From Aestuariispira ectoiniformans (GTDB lineage: Bacteria; Pseudomonadota; Alphaproteobacteria; UBA8366; Aestuariispiraceae): 64,000 nt of DNA. Every line of letters starts with the position of its first letter. Positions within the stretch are counted from its first letter, which is position 1. The notes under the pieces were generated by a model that ran no database searches, was not told the DNA's origin, and saw only the letters and a program-made list of their open reading frames with translations. The position numbers and the translations under genes were made by a program. The stretch spans positions 930,001 through 994,000 of the forward strand of contig NZ_CP062788.1 of the NCBI RefSeq assembly GCF_025136295.1, in the 5' to 3' direction. Of the stretch, positions 40,697 to 49,639 are shown piece by piece.

Positions 40697-40722
40697 GATA
40701 AAGACATAACGATATCTTTATC
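40697..40722. promoter_or_regulatory. palindromic operator upstream of metF
   Basis: Perfect 8-bp arms GATAAAGA and TCTTTATC are separated by 10 bases, in an AT-rich patch just before metF. AT-rich ArsR-family sites of this shape (for example the methionine-cycle regulator SahR) are known in proteobacteria; attribution to SahR is inference. No arsR gene is in view. Confidence 0.5.
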
Positions 40723-40904
40723 TAATTATGATGAGAAAGTCCACAGCGAGGAAGGAAATCTCTTCCAAAACCGTTTCAGGTTTGAAGATTCCCATTTGTT
40801 TTCAGTTATTTGCTGGAAATTAAATTTTTAGGTCAGCCAACTGGTGGAACCTGTGGGCTGATACGTCCGGTGACGGCATGCAGTAACCGGACTGGCGAAG
40901 TTGA

Positions 40905-41690
40905 TTAGCTGCTGGGGCTTTCGAAGCGGTATTTTGACAGGATCGCCTTGTATTCTTCCGTCTTCACAAAGGCCTTCAGGGCTTTCGAGAAGGAGGCGGC
41001 AAGCGCTTTCGCATCGGGGGCTGCTTTTGAGAAGGCGATATAGTCCGGTGCGTAATCTATCTTGGGTTCCAGAAAACGAATTTGCCCGGACAGGCCCATC
41101 TCTTCGGCAATGGCACTCATGACCGGCTTGTTGCATACCGCAATATCAATACGCCCGCGCACAAGCGTTGCCAGCAGGTCTTTGGTCGTGCTGAATTCCA
41201 GTTTCTGCAGGTCGCTGTTCAGGCTGTAGTCCTTGCCGTGCCAATAACCTGCGACGTTGCCAAAACTATAGTCGGCAAGCGTATTGATATCGCCGTCATA
41301 AGAAATGCGGCTACCCGTATTCACCACCAGGGAACTGGACTCGTAGATATGCGGGATGTCCACATAAAGCGCAGTTTTGGCGCGGGCCGGGGTTTTGAAA
41401 TAGACGAGAACCATGTCTATCTGCCCGGTGGCGAGATTGAATTGCACCCGTTTCCACGGAAAGCGTTTGTATGACAGGCTATGGCCGAGTTCCTTGGCCA
41501 GATGCTGCACAATCTCTGCTGCGGCACCGTGGAACGCATCATCCTTTTCAAAATAGAAGGGGGTATAGTCCGTATCGCTGACCCCGACGACCAACTCGCG
41601 GGCGTCGGACTGCCGGGTCAAAGCCAGGTTGCAGGCAACCGACAGAATTGCTGCAACAATCAGGATTGGGAAGCGGTATTTTGTGAGCAT
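40905..41690 (-). CDS. periplasmic solute-binding protein, family 3 type
   Basis: This protein of about 261 residues has a signal segment (FPILIVAAILSVACNLAL) followed by an amino-acid-type binding fold: ELVVGVSDTDYTPFYFEKDDAFHGAAAEIVQHLAKELG, LATGQIDMVLVYFKT, and ATLVRGRIDIAVCNKPV. It resembles extracellular solute-binding family 3 proteins, many of which bind polar amino acids or act as sensors. There are no ABC permease or ATPase genes beside it, so it may serve a sensor or a transporter elsewhere. I start at the ATG at 41690, giving a proper signal peptide; a TTG at 41735 is open but less likely. The ligand is unknown. Confidence 0.8.
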   Translation of the reverse strand: MLTKYRFPILIVAAILSVACNLALTRQSDARELVVGVSDTDYTPFYFEKDDAFHGAAAEIVQHLAKELGHSLSYKRFPWKRVQFNLATGQIDMVLVYFKTPARAKTALYVDIPHIYESSSLVVNTGSRISYDGDINTLADYSFGNVAGYWHGKDYSLNSDLQKLEFSTTKDLLATLVRGRIDIAVCNKPVMSAIAEEMGLSGQIRFLEPKIDYAPDYIAFSKAAPDAKALAASFSKALKAFVKTEEYKAILSKYRFESPSS

Positions 41691-41886
41691 GCGACAGGCG
41701 CTGTCCTTGTAAACTTTGATACATTCTAAAGACAAGCATTTAAGGCTTTCTTAATTCAAGCCTCGCGGCTTTAAGCAGAATGCGGAAAATGATATGGTAA
41801 TGCCTGTTCGAGGGGGCTGCGGTGAACGCGTGCTCCGGCAGGCTGTTTATCATCGTGACCCCAGTCGCATATGAGGGGCCGTTGCC

Positions 41887-42192
41887 ATGACCACCGACGA
41901 CAAGACCATTGATTACGAAAAAGTCCTTCTTGACCCGACGTCGATGTTCGTCTCGCCGGAAGCCTTGTTGGCGGACGAAAATTTCAGTATTCCGCAGAAA
42001 ATCGAACTGCTGCGGCGTTGGGAGTATGATGTTTGCGAGGTTGATGTCGCCGAAGAAGAAGGCATGCCTGTGTCTGACAAAGAGGAAAACATGCTGGAGC
42101 GTATCCTGACCGCCCTAGATGCGCTGGGCGCGGAAGTAGATACGGATCACACCCCGCCAACCAAGCATGGCGGGATAGACCTGTCGAAGTAG
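41887..42192 (+). CDS. small acidic hypothetical protein
   Basis: This 101-residue soluble, acidic protein contains VLLDPTSMFVSPEALLADENFSIPQKIELLRRWEYDVCEVDVAEEEGMP. Small proteins with this PxxLLxDxxLSxxQKxxxLxxWExD pattern are common and uncharacterised in alphaproteobacteria. It stands alone, convergent with the sensor kinase gene 10 bases away. No function can be assigned. Confidence 0.75.
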   Translation: MTTDDKTIDYEKVLLDPTSMFVSPEALLADENFSIPQKIELLRRWEYDVCEVDVAEEEGMPVSDKEENMLERILTALDALGAEVDTDHTPPTKHGGIDLSK

Positions 42193-42201
42193 CCTGTTCT
42201 T

Positions 42202-43527
42202 CTAGGGCAGGATCAGTCTGGCCTCAAAACCGCTTTCCGTTCCAGGACGCGGCGAAATCATTTCGAGCTTTCCGCCGGCGGATTCGATGATTGCCTCGAC
42301 GATGGCCAGCCCCAACCCCGTTCCCTGAGATGTGCTGTTGCCGTTTCGGGCAAAGCGTTTGGTAAGCGCCTGCAGGGCGTCCGGTGTCAGGGGCGGGCAG
42401 TCGTTGGCGACATGGACGGCCTTTTCCGTGCACCAGATGTCGATGGCGCCATCCGGATCGCCATGGGCAAGGGCGTTTTCAATCAGGTTGCGCAGGCAGA
42501 TCGCATAGGCATCCGTGTCGATTCTGGCGGTCAGGCCGATAAACGACGGCGGGGCAAAACGCAGTCGTTCGGCCTGTTTCGGGTCATGCGCGAAATCCTC
42601 CAGCACCAGTTTCGTGGCGTCGCCCAATGCCTGCGGTTCCTCGCTTATGCCAATCCCGGCGTCGGCGCGCGCAAGCTGCAAAAGTTTCTCTGACAGTCGG
42701 GCCAACCGTTTCAGGGCCATTTCAACCTTTTTTCCCCGTTCGTAGGCCGGGGTGTCCTTGGGCAATTCGCTGATAAGCTGCTGTGTTTGCGCCAATGCCG
42801 TTGCGACCGGTGTCCGCAATTCATGGGCGCTGTTCGAACTGAAGGCCCGTTCGGCGTCCAGTGCGGAATGAAGCCGCGTCAGGAGTGAATTCACCGCAGC
42901 GACGATCGGCGTCAATTCCGTTGGGCAGCGAGGCAATTCGATGGCCTCCAAATTGCCGTGACCGCGAGTGATGATTTCTTTACGGAACAGCTTTAGCGGC
43001 GTGATTCCCTGACGCACGCTTGCCCAGATGCCCAGAAGGCATGCGGGAATGAGGATGAGGATCGGGTATAGCAAACCGGTGGCGCTTTCCACCCAGGCCT
43101 CATTGCGATGGTATTTGGGTTCTGCAACCTGGATGAACAGGCCGCTATCACCTGCCGGTTCCGTATAGTAGCGATAATTCGCATCATCCCAGAAGCCACG
43201 TTTCAGCGGTGCCGGAAACGGGGCTTCCTGACTGGCGAGGGAACGAAGCAGAGGTGGCCCGCCGGCCTTGCGAACCTGATACATCAGGTATTCGTCGTCG
43301 TCGGGCATGCCGCCGGTTACGACGGTGTCGCCGTTTTTCAGAGTGGAAAGATAGGCGATGGCCAGCGGCACGCTGCGCTGGGCTGTCTGCTGCAGGGCGG
43401 CATCCAGGGTCTCCGCGATCTCATGGCGGATGTTTATGGCGGCCAGAATGGTGCCGATCAGCCAGAGCGCAATGATGATGATCGTGGTCCGAAAGACGAT
43501 TTTCCGGCTGATGCTGTATTCCCGCAA
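42202..43527 (-). CDS. sensor histidine kinase of a two-component system
   Basis: This kinase of about 441 residues has TM1 near the N-terminus (IVFRTTIIIIALWLIGTILA), a periplasmic domain of about 130 residues, TM2 (LLYPILILIPACLLGIWASV), a short HAMP-like linker, a HisKA domain with the phospho-His in SNSAHELRTPVATAL, and an ATPase domain with NLIENALAHGDPDG (N box) and GTGLGLAIVEAIIE (G box). The TTG at 43527 has GAAGGA upstream and follows the regulator stop by a few bases; a GTG at 43560 would overlap the regulator gene. It is co-transcribed with the OmpR-type regulator and divergent from a PepSY/cytochrome b561 pair that it may control. Confidence 0.9.
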   Translation of the reverse strand: MREYSISRKIVFRTTIIIIALWLIGTILAAINIRHEIAETLDAALQQTAQRSVPLAIAYLSTLKNGDTVVTGGMPDDDEYLMYQVRKAGGPPLLRSLASQEAPFPAPLKRGFWDDANYRYYTEPAGDSGLFIQVAEPKYHRNEAWVESATGLLYPILILIPACLLGIWASVRQGITPLKLFRKEIITRGHGNLEAIELPRCPTELTPIVAAVNSLLTRLHSALDAERAFSSNSAHELRTPVATALAQTQQLISELPKDTPAYERGKKVEMALKRLARLSEKLLQLARADAGIGISEEPQALGDATKLVLEDFAHDPKQAERLRFAPPSFIGLTARIDTDAYAICLRNLIENALAHGDPDGAIDIWCTEKAVHVANDCPPLTPDALQALTKRFARNGNSTSQGTGLGLAIVEAIIESAGGKLEMISPRPGTESGFEARLILP

Positions 43528-43531
43528 GGGT

Positions 43532-44188
43532 CTATCCTTCCATGCGATAGCCGACGCCACGCACGGTTTTTATGGTCTGGCTGCCGAGTTTCTTTCTAAG
43601 GCGGCTGATATAGACTTCGACCGTGTTGCTTTCCACTTCCGCGCCAAAGTTATAAAGGGCGTCTTCCAACTGCCTTTTTGCAATTGTTGCGGATGGCCTG
43701 CGTATGAATTGATCCAGGATCGCCCATTCGCGGCTGGTCAGATCAATCTGTTTTCCGCTGACAAACACAAGACGGTTTGCCTGGTCTATTTCCAGGTCTC
43801 CGATGGTTGTCATGGGGTTGGGGTTGCCGGAGTAACGCCGGGCCACGGCGGACACACGGGCCATCATTTCATCAAGGTCGAAGGGTTTGACCAGATAGTC
43901 GTCCGCACCGGCATTCAGTCCGGCAATGCGGTCGGAAATCTGATCCATGGCCGTCATGATGATACAGGGGGTTGCGTCGCCGCGCTTTCGCACCTGGCGC
44001 AACAGGTCCAACCCACTGCCGTCGGGCAGGTTCAGGTCCAACAGGATGATGTCGTAGGATACGCTGGTCAGGGCCAGGTCTGCCTCGGAAAGTAGCGAGA
44101 CCCAGTCGACGGCTTCCCCTGCCGCCGTGAGATGGCCGGTAATGGCATCGGCCAGATTTGCTTCGTCTTCAATCAGTAAGATACGCAC
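43532..44188 (-). CDS. OmpR-family response regulator
   Basis: The 218-residue regulator has a receiver domain (1-115) with acidic residues in LLIEDEANLA, the phospho-Asp in IILLDLNLPDGSG and Lys in DYLVKPFDLDE. A winged-helix DNA-binding domain follows (about 125-218) with LTSREWAILDQFIRRP and NTVEVYISRLRKKLG. The paired kinase follows directly. The divergent intergenic region before the PepSY gene is the likely target. Confidence 0.95.
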   Translation of the reverse strand: MRILLIEDEANLADAITGHLTAAGEAVDWVSLLSEADLALTSVSYDIILLDLNLPDGSGLDLLRQVRKRGDATPCIIMTAMDQISDRIAGLNAGADDYLVKPFDLDEMMARVSAVARRYSGNPNPMTTIGDLEIDQANRLVFVSGKQIDLTSREWAILDQFIRRPSATIAKRQLEDALYNFGAEVESNTVEVYISRLRKKLGSQTIKTVRGVGYRMEG

Positions 44189-44335
44189 GTATTCATCCTA
44201 ATGTGGTGTGACCGGCTCGGGTACCATGGAAAACTGACAATAAGCTGAAGGCCTTTTGGTTGTTATTTCAGCTTCCCGTCAGGATCACATGCCAGTTTGT
44301 GCCCATTAGGCATGGTTGTGCAAGAAGGACACAAG

Positions 44336-44623
44336 ATGAATAAGATGATTTTGACGGCAGGGGCAATGGCGCTGGCTGCGACTGTTATGGTGAAGGCCGG
44401 TGACGTGCGAGCCGAAGACGGCAAGTGCGATGCCGACAAAAGCACCTGGAAAACGCAGGAACAGCTTCGCCAGCAGCTCGAGACACGTGGTTGGAACGTG
44501 AAGAATATCAAAGTGGAAGACGGTTGTTTTGAAGCCTATGCCCTGACGGCTGAGGGCAAACGGATCGAGGCCTATTTCAATCCGGCCACTTTGGAAGTCG
44601 TTAAAGTTAAAGACGAGGATTGA
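44336..44623 (+). CDS. periplasmic PepSY-domain protein
   Basis: The 95-residue precursor has a signal peptide (about 1-27, ILTAGAMALAATVMVKAGDVRA) and one PepSY domain (TQEQLRQQLETRGWNVKNIKVEDGCFEAYAL, then RIEAYFNPATLEVVKV). Two Cys residues (GKCDAD and DGCFEA) could form a disulfide. AAGAAGGA precedes the ATG at 44336. It is followed after two bases by a cytochrome b561 gene, and both are divergent from an OmpR-type two-component pair. Such PepSY/cytochrome b561 pairs are common in proteobacteria; their exact physiological role is not settled. Confidence 0.85.
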   Translation: MNKMILTAGAMALAATVMVKAGDVRAEDGKCDADKSTWKTQEQLRQQLETRGWNVKNIKVEDGCFEAYALTAEGKRIEAYFNPATLEVVKVKDED

Positions 44624-44625
44624 CC

Positions 44626-45165
44626 ATGAAGGCCACTGTTAAGGTTTGGGACCCGTTGCTTCGCCTGTTCCATTGGAGTCTGGTTGCCAGCTTTGCAGTG
44701 GCCTGGCTTTCCGCGGAAGAAATTCAAAGCATGCATATCTGGGCGGGATACGCCGCCGGGGCATTGATCGGTTTTCGTCTTCTCTGGGGGCTGGTTGGGC
44801 CGAAATACGCCCGATTCGGACAGTTTGTGCGCTCCCCGAAAGAGACGAAATCCTATCTCTGCGATATCACACAGGGCCGTGAAAAGCGGTATCTCGGGCA
44901 TAATCCTGCGGGCGGGGCCATGATCCTGGCATTGATAGCCGGACTGGCGTCGACGGTTTTCTTCGGCTGGCTCAGCATTACTGATGCTTACTGGGGCGTG
45001 GAATGGGTCGAAGAGGTCCACGAGTTTTCGGCCAATGTCATGCTGGGTCTTGTTGTATTACATGTTTGTGGTGTCGTTCTGGCATCCATACGCCATGATG
45101 AGAACCTGGCGAAGGCCATGTGGACGGGTCGCAAACGTGTGCCGTCAGCGGAAGACGTCAGCTAG
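44626..45165 (+). CDS. cytochrome b561 family membrane protein
   Basis: The 179-residue protein has four transmembrane helices and the family opening VKVWDPLLRLFHWSLVASFAVAW, with heme-ligand His residues in LFHWS and MHIWAGY and further His in VHEFSANVMLGLVVLHVCGV. It transfers electrons across or within the inner membrane. The start overlaps the end of the PepSY gene closely (ATG two bases after its stop), so the two products probably function together. Confidence 0.9.
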   Translation: MKATVKVWDPLLRLFHWSLVASFAVAWLSAEEIQSMHIWAGYAAGALIGFRLLWGLVGPKYARFGQFVRSPKETKSYLCDITQGREKRYLGHNPAGGAMILALIAGLASTVFFGWLSITDAYWGVEWVEEVHEFSANVMLGLVVLHVCGVVLASIRHDENLAKAMWTGRKRVPSAEDVS

Positions 45166-45213
45166 TCTCCAGTACCTGGCCGACAAGCGCCGACGGGCAT
45201 TCACCACGGGTGA

Positions 45214-46212
45214 TCAGATTTTTGCCGCCGAAGGACTGATGCCGAAGCGGCGCTTGAAGGCTTTTGAGAAATTGGCCGGGTCCGCATATCCCGCAAGATA
45301 GGCAGCCTGCCCGACGGTCAGTCCATTTTTCTGGATTGCTTCGCGGGCCGCTGCCAGTCGGCGGTCACGTACCGCTTCATTGACTGTCTTGCCATAGGCG
45401 GCCTTGTATACACGCTGCAGGCTGGCAACGCTCATGGCCAGGTCCCGGGCAATTTTTGTAAGCGGGATTTCGTCGTGAAAATGATGGTCGATATAGTCGG
45501 TAATACGCGAGGCCCGTTCCTGCTGTTTGGTGGAAAGGACGCCGCCATCCGCGGTTGTTCGGTCACTGAACTGGGAAAAGGCATCGCTGACAATCTCGAT
45601 CGCGCGGCTTTCCACATATAGTTTTTCAAGCGCCTCCGACTGTCGGGGCGGGTTCATGATCTGCTCGGCAAGGCCCAGAATCCGTTTGGATGGCTGCCAG
45701 CTGATGGTGGCCTTATTCTGACGGGTAAATTCCTCGAAAGCACCGGGGCGGGCGTCGTTCTCCGGGAAGAGGGCTTCCAGCCAGTCCCGCGTTACAATGA
45801 TATGGACCTTGCGTATGCGCTGGCCCTTTTGGGAGCGGCGTGTCAGCCGCGCCGGTTTGGTCAGCATCCAGGCGCGCGCCTGAGATGTATGGCTGTCAGT
45901 CAGGGTGAATTCCCGATCGCCGATCCGCACACCGATCCGTCCCTCCAGCATAATGGATACAGTCAGGCCGGGCCGGGCAGAGAATTCCATTTCCAGATCA
46001 TCCACCTGTTCAGTATCGGTTGCATGAACCATCAAACCGGCATGTCCTTTGAGGAACCCCAGCCGTCCTCGCAGGACCAGCCTGTCGTTGGCAACTGTTG
46101 TATCCACCAGCCAACTGCCGGTGCCACGCAGGGTGACATCCTGTGCAATCGGGGTTTTCTGCATGGCCTGTTTCGTGGTGGCAGGGACATTGCCACAACT
46201 TATGAACGACAT
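45214..46212 (-). CDS. AraC-family regulator, probably of the siderophore uptake operon
   Basis: The 332-residue protein has a C-terminal AraC/XylS DNA-binding domain (about 230-330, ITDYIDHHFHDEIPLTKIARDLAMSVASLQRVYKAAYGKT and GQAAYLAGYADPANFSKAFKRRFG). An N-terminal domain of about 200 residues resembles PchR/YbtA-type siderophore regulators (LTVSIMLEGRIGVRIGDREF). I start at the ATG at 46212 with AGGTGA upstream; a GTG at 46221 is also possible. It is divergent from a TonB receptor operon, the classic position for a siderophore-responsive activator. Confidence 0.88.
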   Translation of the reverse strand: MSFISCGNVPATTKQAMQKTPIAQDVTLRGTGSWLVDTTVANDRLVLRGRLGFLKGHAGLMVHATDTEQVDDLEMEFSARPGLTVSIMLEGRIGVRIGDREFTLTDSHTSQARAWMLTKPARLTRRSQKGQRIRKVHIIVTRDWLEALFPENDARPGAFEEFTRQNKATISWQPSKRILGLAEQIMNPPRQSEALEKLYVESRAIEIVSDAFSQFSDRTTADGGVLSTKQQERASRITDYIDHHFHDEIPLTKIARDLAMSVASLQRVYKAAYGKTVNEAVRDRRLAAAREAIQKNGLTVGQAAYLAGYADPANFSKAFKRRFGISPSAAKI

Positions 46213-46326
46213 GATCTTCACCTACATATCCGTTTGATGGCGCCGCACTGTCCGGGCTCGGTTTCCGAACATATTTTTGACGATCTGGAACAGGCCAAAC
46301 CGGTAGCCCTGCCTGTCTGAATGATC

Positions 46327-46350
46327 ATAATGCGAGCCATTCGCAATAAC
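46327..46350. promoter_or_regulatory. possible Fur- or AraC-type operator before the TonB receptor gene
   Basis: TGCGA-N5-TCGCA (46331-46345) sits in an AT-rich intergenic stretch, with another TGCGATTG at 46353. The shape and position suit an iron-regulator or AraC site, but the match to any consensus is weak. Confidence 0.35.
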
Positions 46351-46401
46351 AATGCGATTGGAAATCATTCTTAACTGATAGCATAGAGGTGGGGCTGGTC
46401 A

Positions 46402-48405
46402 ATGGTATTCGTGCAATCCAGGGGGAAAAGCTATCTCAGCGCCTTGCGGGGGTCGAGCTGCTTGCAGGTGGTCGCACTCGCCGCGTCGGTAAGCGGTGTG
46501 ATGATGAAAACTGCGGCTGCGGAAGACGCTGCCGTCACGCTGAAGCCGATTGAGGTAACAACGACCGCTGTGGCGCCGGGCGGCGTCCAGATCAATGAAG
46601 ACGCGCTGGAAGCCGCTAACCCGCAGAACATCAAGGATGTCTTCGAGGGGGAAACCGCGGTGACCGTCAGCGGCGGGTCGGATGCGGTGCGCAAGACCTA
46701 TGTGAACGGGGTTGAGGATACCAACCTCAATGTCACGATTGATGGCACCCGCCAGGTGAACTCCGCCTTCCACCATCTGGGGACCAGTTTTATCGACCCC
46801 GGCCTGTTGAAGGCTGTGCGGGTGGAAACCGGTGTCGGTCCGGCGGACGCAGGGCCGGGCGCGTTGGGCGGTTCCATTGCCTATGAAACGAAGGATGCCC
46901 GCGATCTGGTGGAAGATGGCGAGACCTTCGGCGGTTTTGCGCGTCTTTCCTATGACTTCAACGTCGATGGTTTTAGTGAGGGCCTGGCAGTTGCCGCCAA
47001 ACATGGTCCGGCGGAGGCCATGATCTATGGGTCCATGGATGGCGGTCATAACTATGACGACGGCAGCGGCAACGAGGTTGATGGCACCGCGCCGGAAATG
47101 GATAACCTGATCGGTAAATTTGCCTGGTCTGCCGATGACGGCGGGCGGATTGAGGTGAACGGCACCTATCTGACGGATGAGGGTATCCGTCCGGCGCGTG
47201 CGAATTTCGCGGCCCTGGCAAATGGCGCAACGCCGATTTTCAACAGCTATAAACGCAAATCCCTGAATGTCTCCTACAAGGATGACGCGCCGACGGATAT
47301 GTACGATCCGGAAGTGGTGCTCAGTTACAACCGGTCGGAACTGTTTATTGATGATCTGGCATTCGGCCCGAACACTTTCGACCTGCATTCCGAAACCACC
47401 AGTATCAATGGCAAGCTCGCCAATACCTTTACCAGCGGGCTGGGGATGTTCCAGGACGGCAAGATCACGGTCGGCATGGATTTCTACCACGACACGGGTG
47501 TTGGCAATAACGAGGGTGGATTTGCCGCCGTTGCGCCGATCGACTATGAAGAGACGTCCATTAACACCGGGGCCTTCGCGCAATTCAGGATGGCGATCCG
47601 TGAAGACTGGCGGGTGTCTTTCGGTGGCCGTCTGGACCGCCAGTGGTTCGAAGGGGTCGATGGCACCGATATCGACGAATTTGGCGCAAGCGGTAACATC
47701 AATACGGAATATGATTTCGTTCCCGGCCTGACCGGCTATGCGGGCATGTCGAACACCTTTGGCGGCATTCCCCTGGGCGAGGCGGCGATCTACAACTTTG
47801 CGGGTGTGTGGAATTACGACGGTCTGAAATCCTCCCGTGCGCGCAGCTACAAGGTCGGCACCAAATTCGAGCACGGCCCCTTCGACGGTGACGTGAATAT
47901 CTATCGCACCGAAATCGATGGCAGCCACGAGCGCGGCAGCGCCACCCGCAACAGCACCTTGGATCTGGTCAGCAAAGGCATCAATATTTCCGGCCGCTAT
48001 AAATACGGCGATGGCTATATCCGTGCGGGTTACACCCACAACGACTTTTCCGCCAACGGCAGCGATCTGGGAACAACCAGTTCTTCCTTCCACGGGCTTG
48101 AGATGGGGGATGTCTTCACGCTGCAGGCCATGCACAACTGGTATGACCTGGGGCTGGCGGCTGGTGTCTCCGTGGAGGCGGCGTTGGAGGATGAGGACTT
48201 CAACCGGGACGGCTATGCGGTCACCAATATCCATGGCGAATGGATGCCGGAGGTGGTCGAAGACCTGACGGTGCGGGTGGACGTGAAAAACCTCTTCGAC
48301 AAGACCTATGTCAGCCGGGCGACGGCGGGCACGGACAGCGCGGCCGCGGTTCCCTTCAATGAGCCGGGGCGGACCTTCCTGGTCTCGGCAAAAATGCTCT
48401 TCTAG
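46402..48405 (+). CDS. TonB-dependent outer-membrane receptor
   Basis: The 667-residue protein has a signal peptide (cleavage near AAA-EDAAV), a plug domain (VTLKPIEVTTTAV; then VYVNGV-like TYVNGVEDTNLNVTIDGTRQ, GLLKAVRVETGVGPADAGPGALGGSIAYET) and a 22-strand-type barrel ending in a C-terminal Phe (FLVSAKMLF), the outer-membrane insertion signal. It starts a run of ABC-uptake genes of the siderophore type. GAGGTGGGG precedes the ATG. The ligand could be an iron siderophore, heme or another chelate; sequence alone does not decide. Confidence 0.92.
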   Translation: MVFVQSRGKSYLSALRGSSCLQVVALAASVSGVMMKTAAAEDAAVTLKPIEVTTTAVAPGGVQINEDALEAANPQNIKDVFEGETAVTVSGGSDAVRKTYVNGVEDTNLNVTIDGTRQVNSAFHHLGTSFIDPGLLKAVRVETGVGPADAGPGALGGSIAYETKDARDLVEDGETFGGFARLSYDFNVDGFSEGLAVAAKHGPAEAMIYGSMDGGHNYDDGSGNEVDGTAPEMDNLIGKFAWSADDGGRIEVNGTYLTDEGIRPARANFAALANGATPIFNSYKRKSLNVSYKDDAPTDMYDPEVVLSYNRSELFIDDLAFGPNTFDLHSETTSINGKLANTFTSGLGMFQDGKITVGMDFYHDTGVGNNEGGFAAVAPIDYEETSINTGAFAQFRMAIREDWRVSFGGRLDRQWFEGVDGTDIDEFGASGNINTEYDFVPGLTGYAGMSNTFGGIPLGEAAIYNFAGVWNYDGLKSSRARSYKVGTKFEHGPFDGDVNIYRTEIDGSHERGSATRNSTLDLVSKGINISGRYKYGDGYIRAGYTHNDFSANGSDLGTTSSSFHGLEMGDVFTLQAMHNWYDLGLAAGVSVEAALEDEDFNRDGYAVTNIHGEWMPEVVEDLTVRVDVKNLFDKTYVSRATAGTDSAAAVPFNEPGRTFLVSAKMLF

Positions 48406-48493
48406 AGGCGGTGGTCAAATCAACGGAATAAGGCGTCTGCAGGTGGTTTTCCAACCGCCTGCTTCGCTGTTCAAGGGATAGTGGATAGCCAAG

Positions 48494-49639
48494 ATGAAAA
48501 TGCTTTCGACAATATTCAAGGTGCTGGCTGTATTGGCCATCGTTCCAAATATTGCTGTCGCCAGGGAGGCGATTACCGTGACCGACATTGCCGGGCGTGA
48601 GGTCCGGGTTCAGGTGCCGGTTGATCATGTCATCCTTGGGGAAGGGCGCTATATGCCCGCGCTTGCCATTCTGGACCGGGACAACCCGATCAAACGCGTG
48701 TCCGGCATGGTCGGAGACTTTGAAAAATACGACCCCGCAGGCTATGCCCAGTTCCGGAAGCATTTTCCCGCCATCGACGATATCCCGCGCATCGGCGGTG
48801 GAAATGCGGGGTCGTTCAGCCTGGAAAAGGCGCTTTCGGTAAAGCCTGACGTGGCGATTTTCGGTCTGATGAGCGGCCACGGCCCCAGTGCCAAGAGCAA
48901 GGAAATCCTGGATATGTTTGCCGCGGCGGATATCCCCGTGGTGACGATTGATTTCCGTATTGACCCGCTGGTGAACACGCCCAAGTCTCTTGCCCTGCTG
49001 GGCAGGCTGTTCGGCCGGGACAGGCAGGCGACCGAATTCCTCACCTATTACGGGGAGCAACTGGCTCTGGTGCAGGATCGCCTTGCAACGGTGGAGCAGA
49101 AGCCGACGGTCTTTCTGGAAAGCCGTGTCGGCTTGCGCAATGACTGCTGTGAGGCCATGGGCGACAAGATGATGGGCCGGTTCGTTGCCATGGCAGGGGG
49201 GCGGAACATCTTTGCCGAAACCATCCCCGGCACGCATGGCATCGTCAGTCTGGAGCATCTTCTGGTCGATCAGCCTGACATCTATATGGCGACTGCCATC
49301 GGGGCGTCTTCGCGGGACGGCGATGCCGTTAAATTTGTCACGTTGGGGGCTGGAGCCGATGCGGCGCTGGCACGTGACAGTTTGCGGCATGCCGTCTCGC
49401 GCAAGGGAATTTCCGAATTGCGTGCGGTCAAACAGGGGCGTGCCTATGCGGTCTGGCATCACTTTTACAACACGCCGCTGAATGTGGCCGCCGTTCAGGC
49501 CATGGCGAAATGGTTCCACCCTGATTTGTTCAAGGACCTTGATCCGCAAGTGACCCTGCGGACCATGTATCACCGGTTTCAGCCGTTTGAACTGGACGGG
49601 GTCTATTGGACCGGGTTGGGTGAGAGTGCCGGTCAATGA
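48494..49639 (+). CDS. ABC transporter substrate-binding protein, iron-siderophore type
   Basis: The 381-residue protein has a signal peptide (STIFKVLAVLAIVPNIAVA) and a FepB/BtuF-like fold: ITVTDIAGREVRVQVPVDHVI, LEKALSVKPDVAIFGL, FGRDRQATEFLTYYGEQL and YAVWHHFYNTPLNVAAVQAMAKWFHP. No lipobox is visible, so it is probably free in the periplasm. Its stop overlaps the permease start (ATGA), so translation is coupled. It binds the chelate passed by the TonB receptor and gives it to the permease. Confidence 0.92.
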   Translation: MKMLSTIFKVLAVLAIVPNIAVAREAITVTDIAGREVRVQVPVDHVILGEGRYMPALAILDRDNPIKRVSGMVGDFEKYDPAGYAQFRKHFPAIDDIPRIGGGNAGSFSLEKALSVKPDVAIFGLMSGHGPSAKSKEILDMFAAADIPVVTIDFRIDPLVNTPKSLALLGRLFGRDRQATEFLTYYGEQLALVQDRLATVEQKPTVFLESRVGLRNDCCEAMGDKMMGRFVAMAGGRNIFAETIPGTHGIVSLEHLLVDQPDIYMATAIGASSRDGDAVKFVTLGAGADAALARDSLRHAVSRKGISELRAVKQGRAYAVWHHFYNTPLNVAAVQAMAKWFHPDLFKDLDPQVTLRTMYHRFQPFELDGVYWTGLGESAGQ

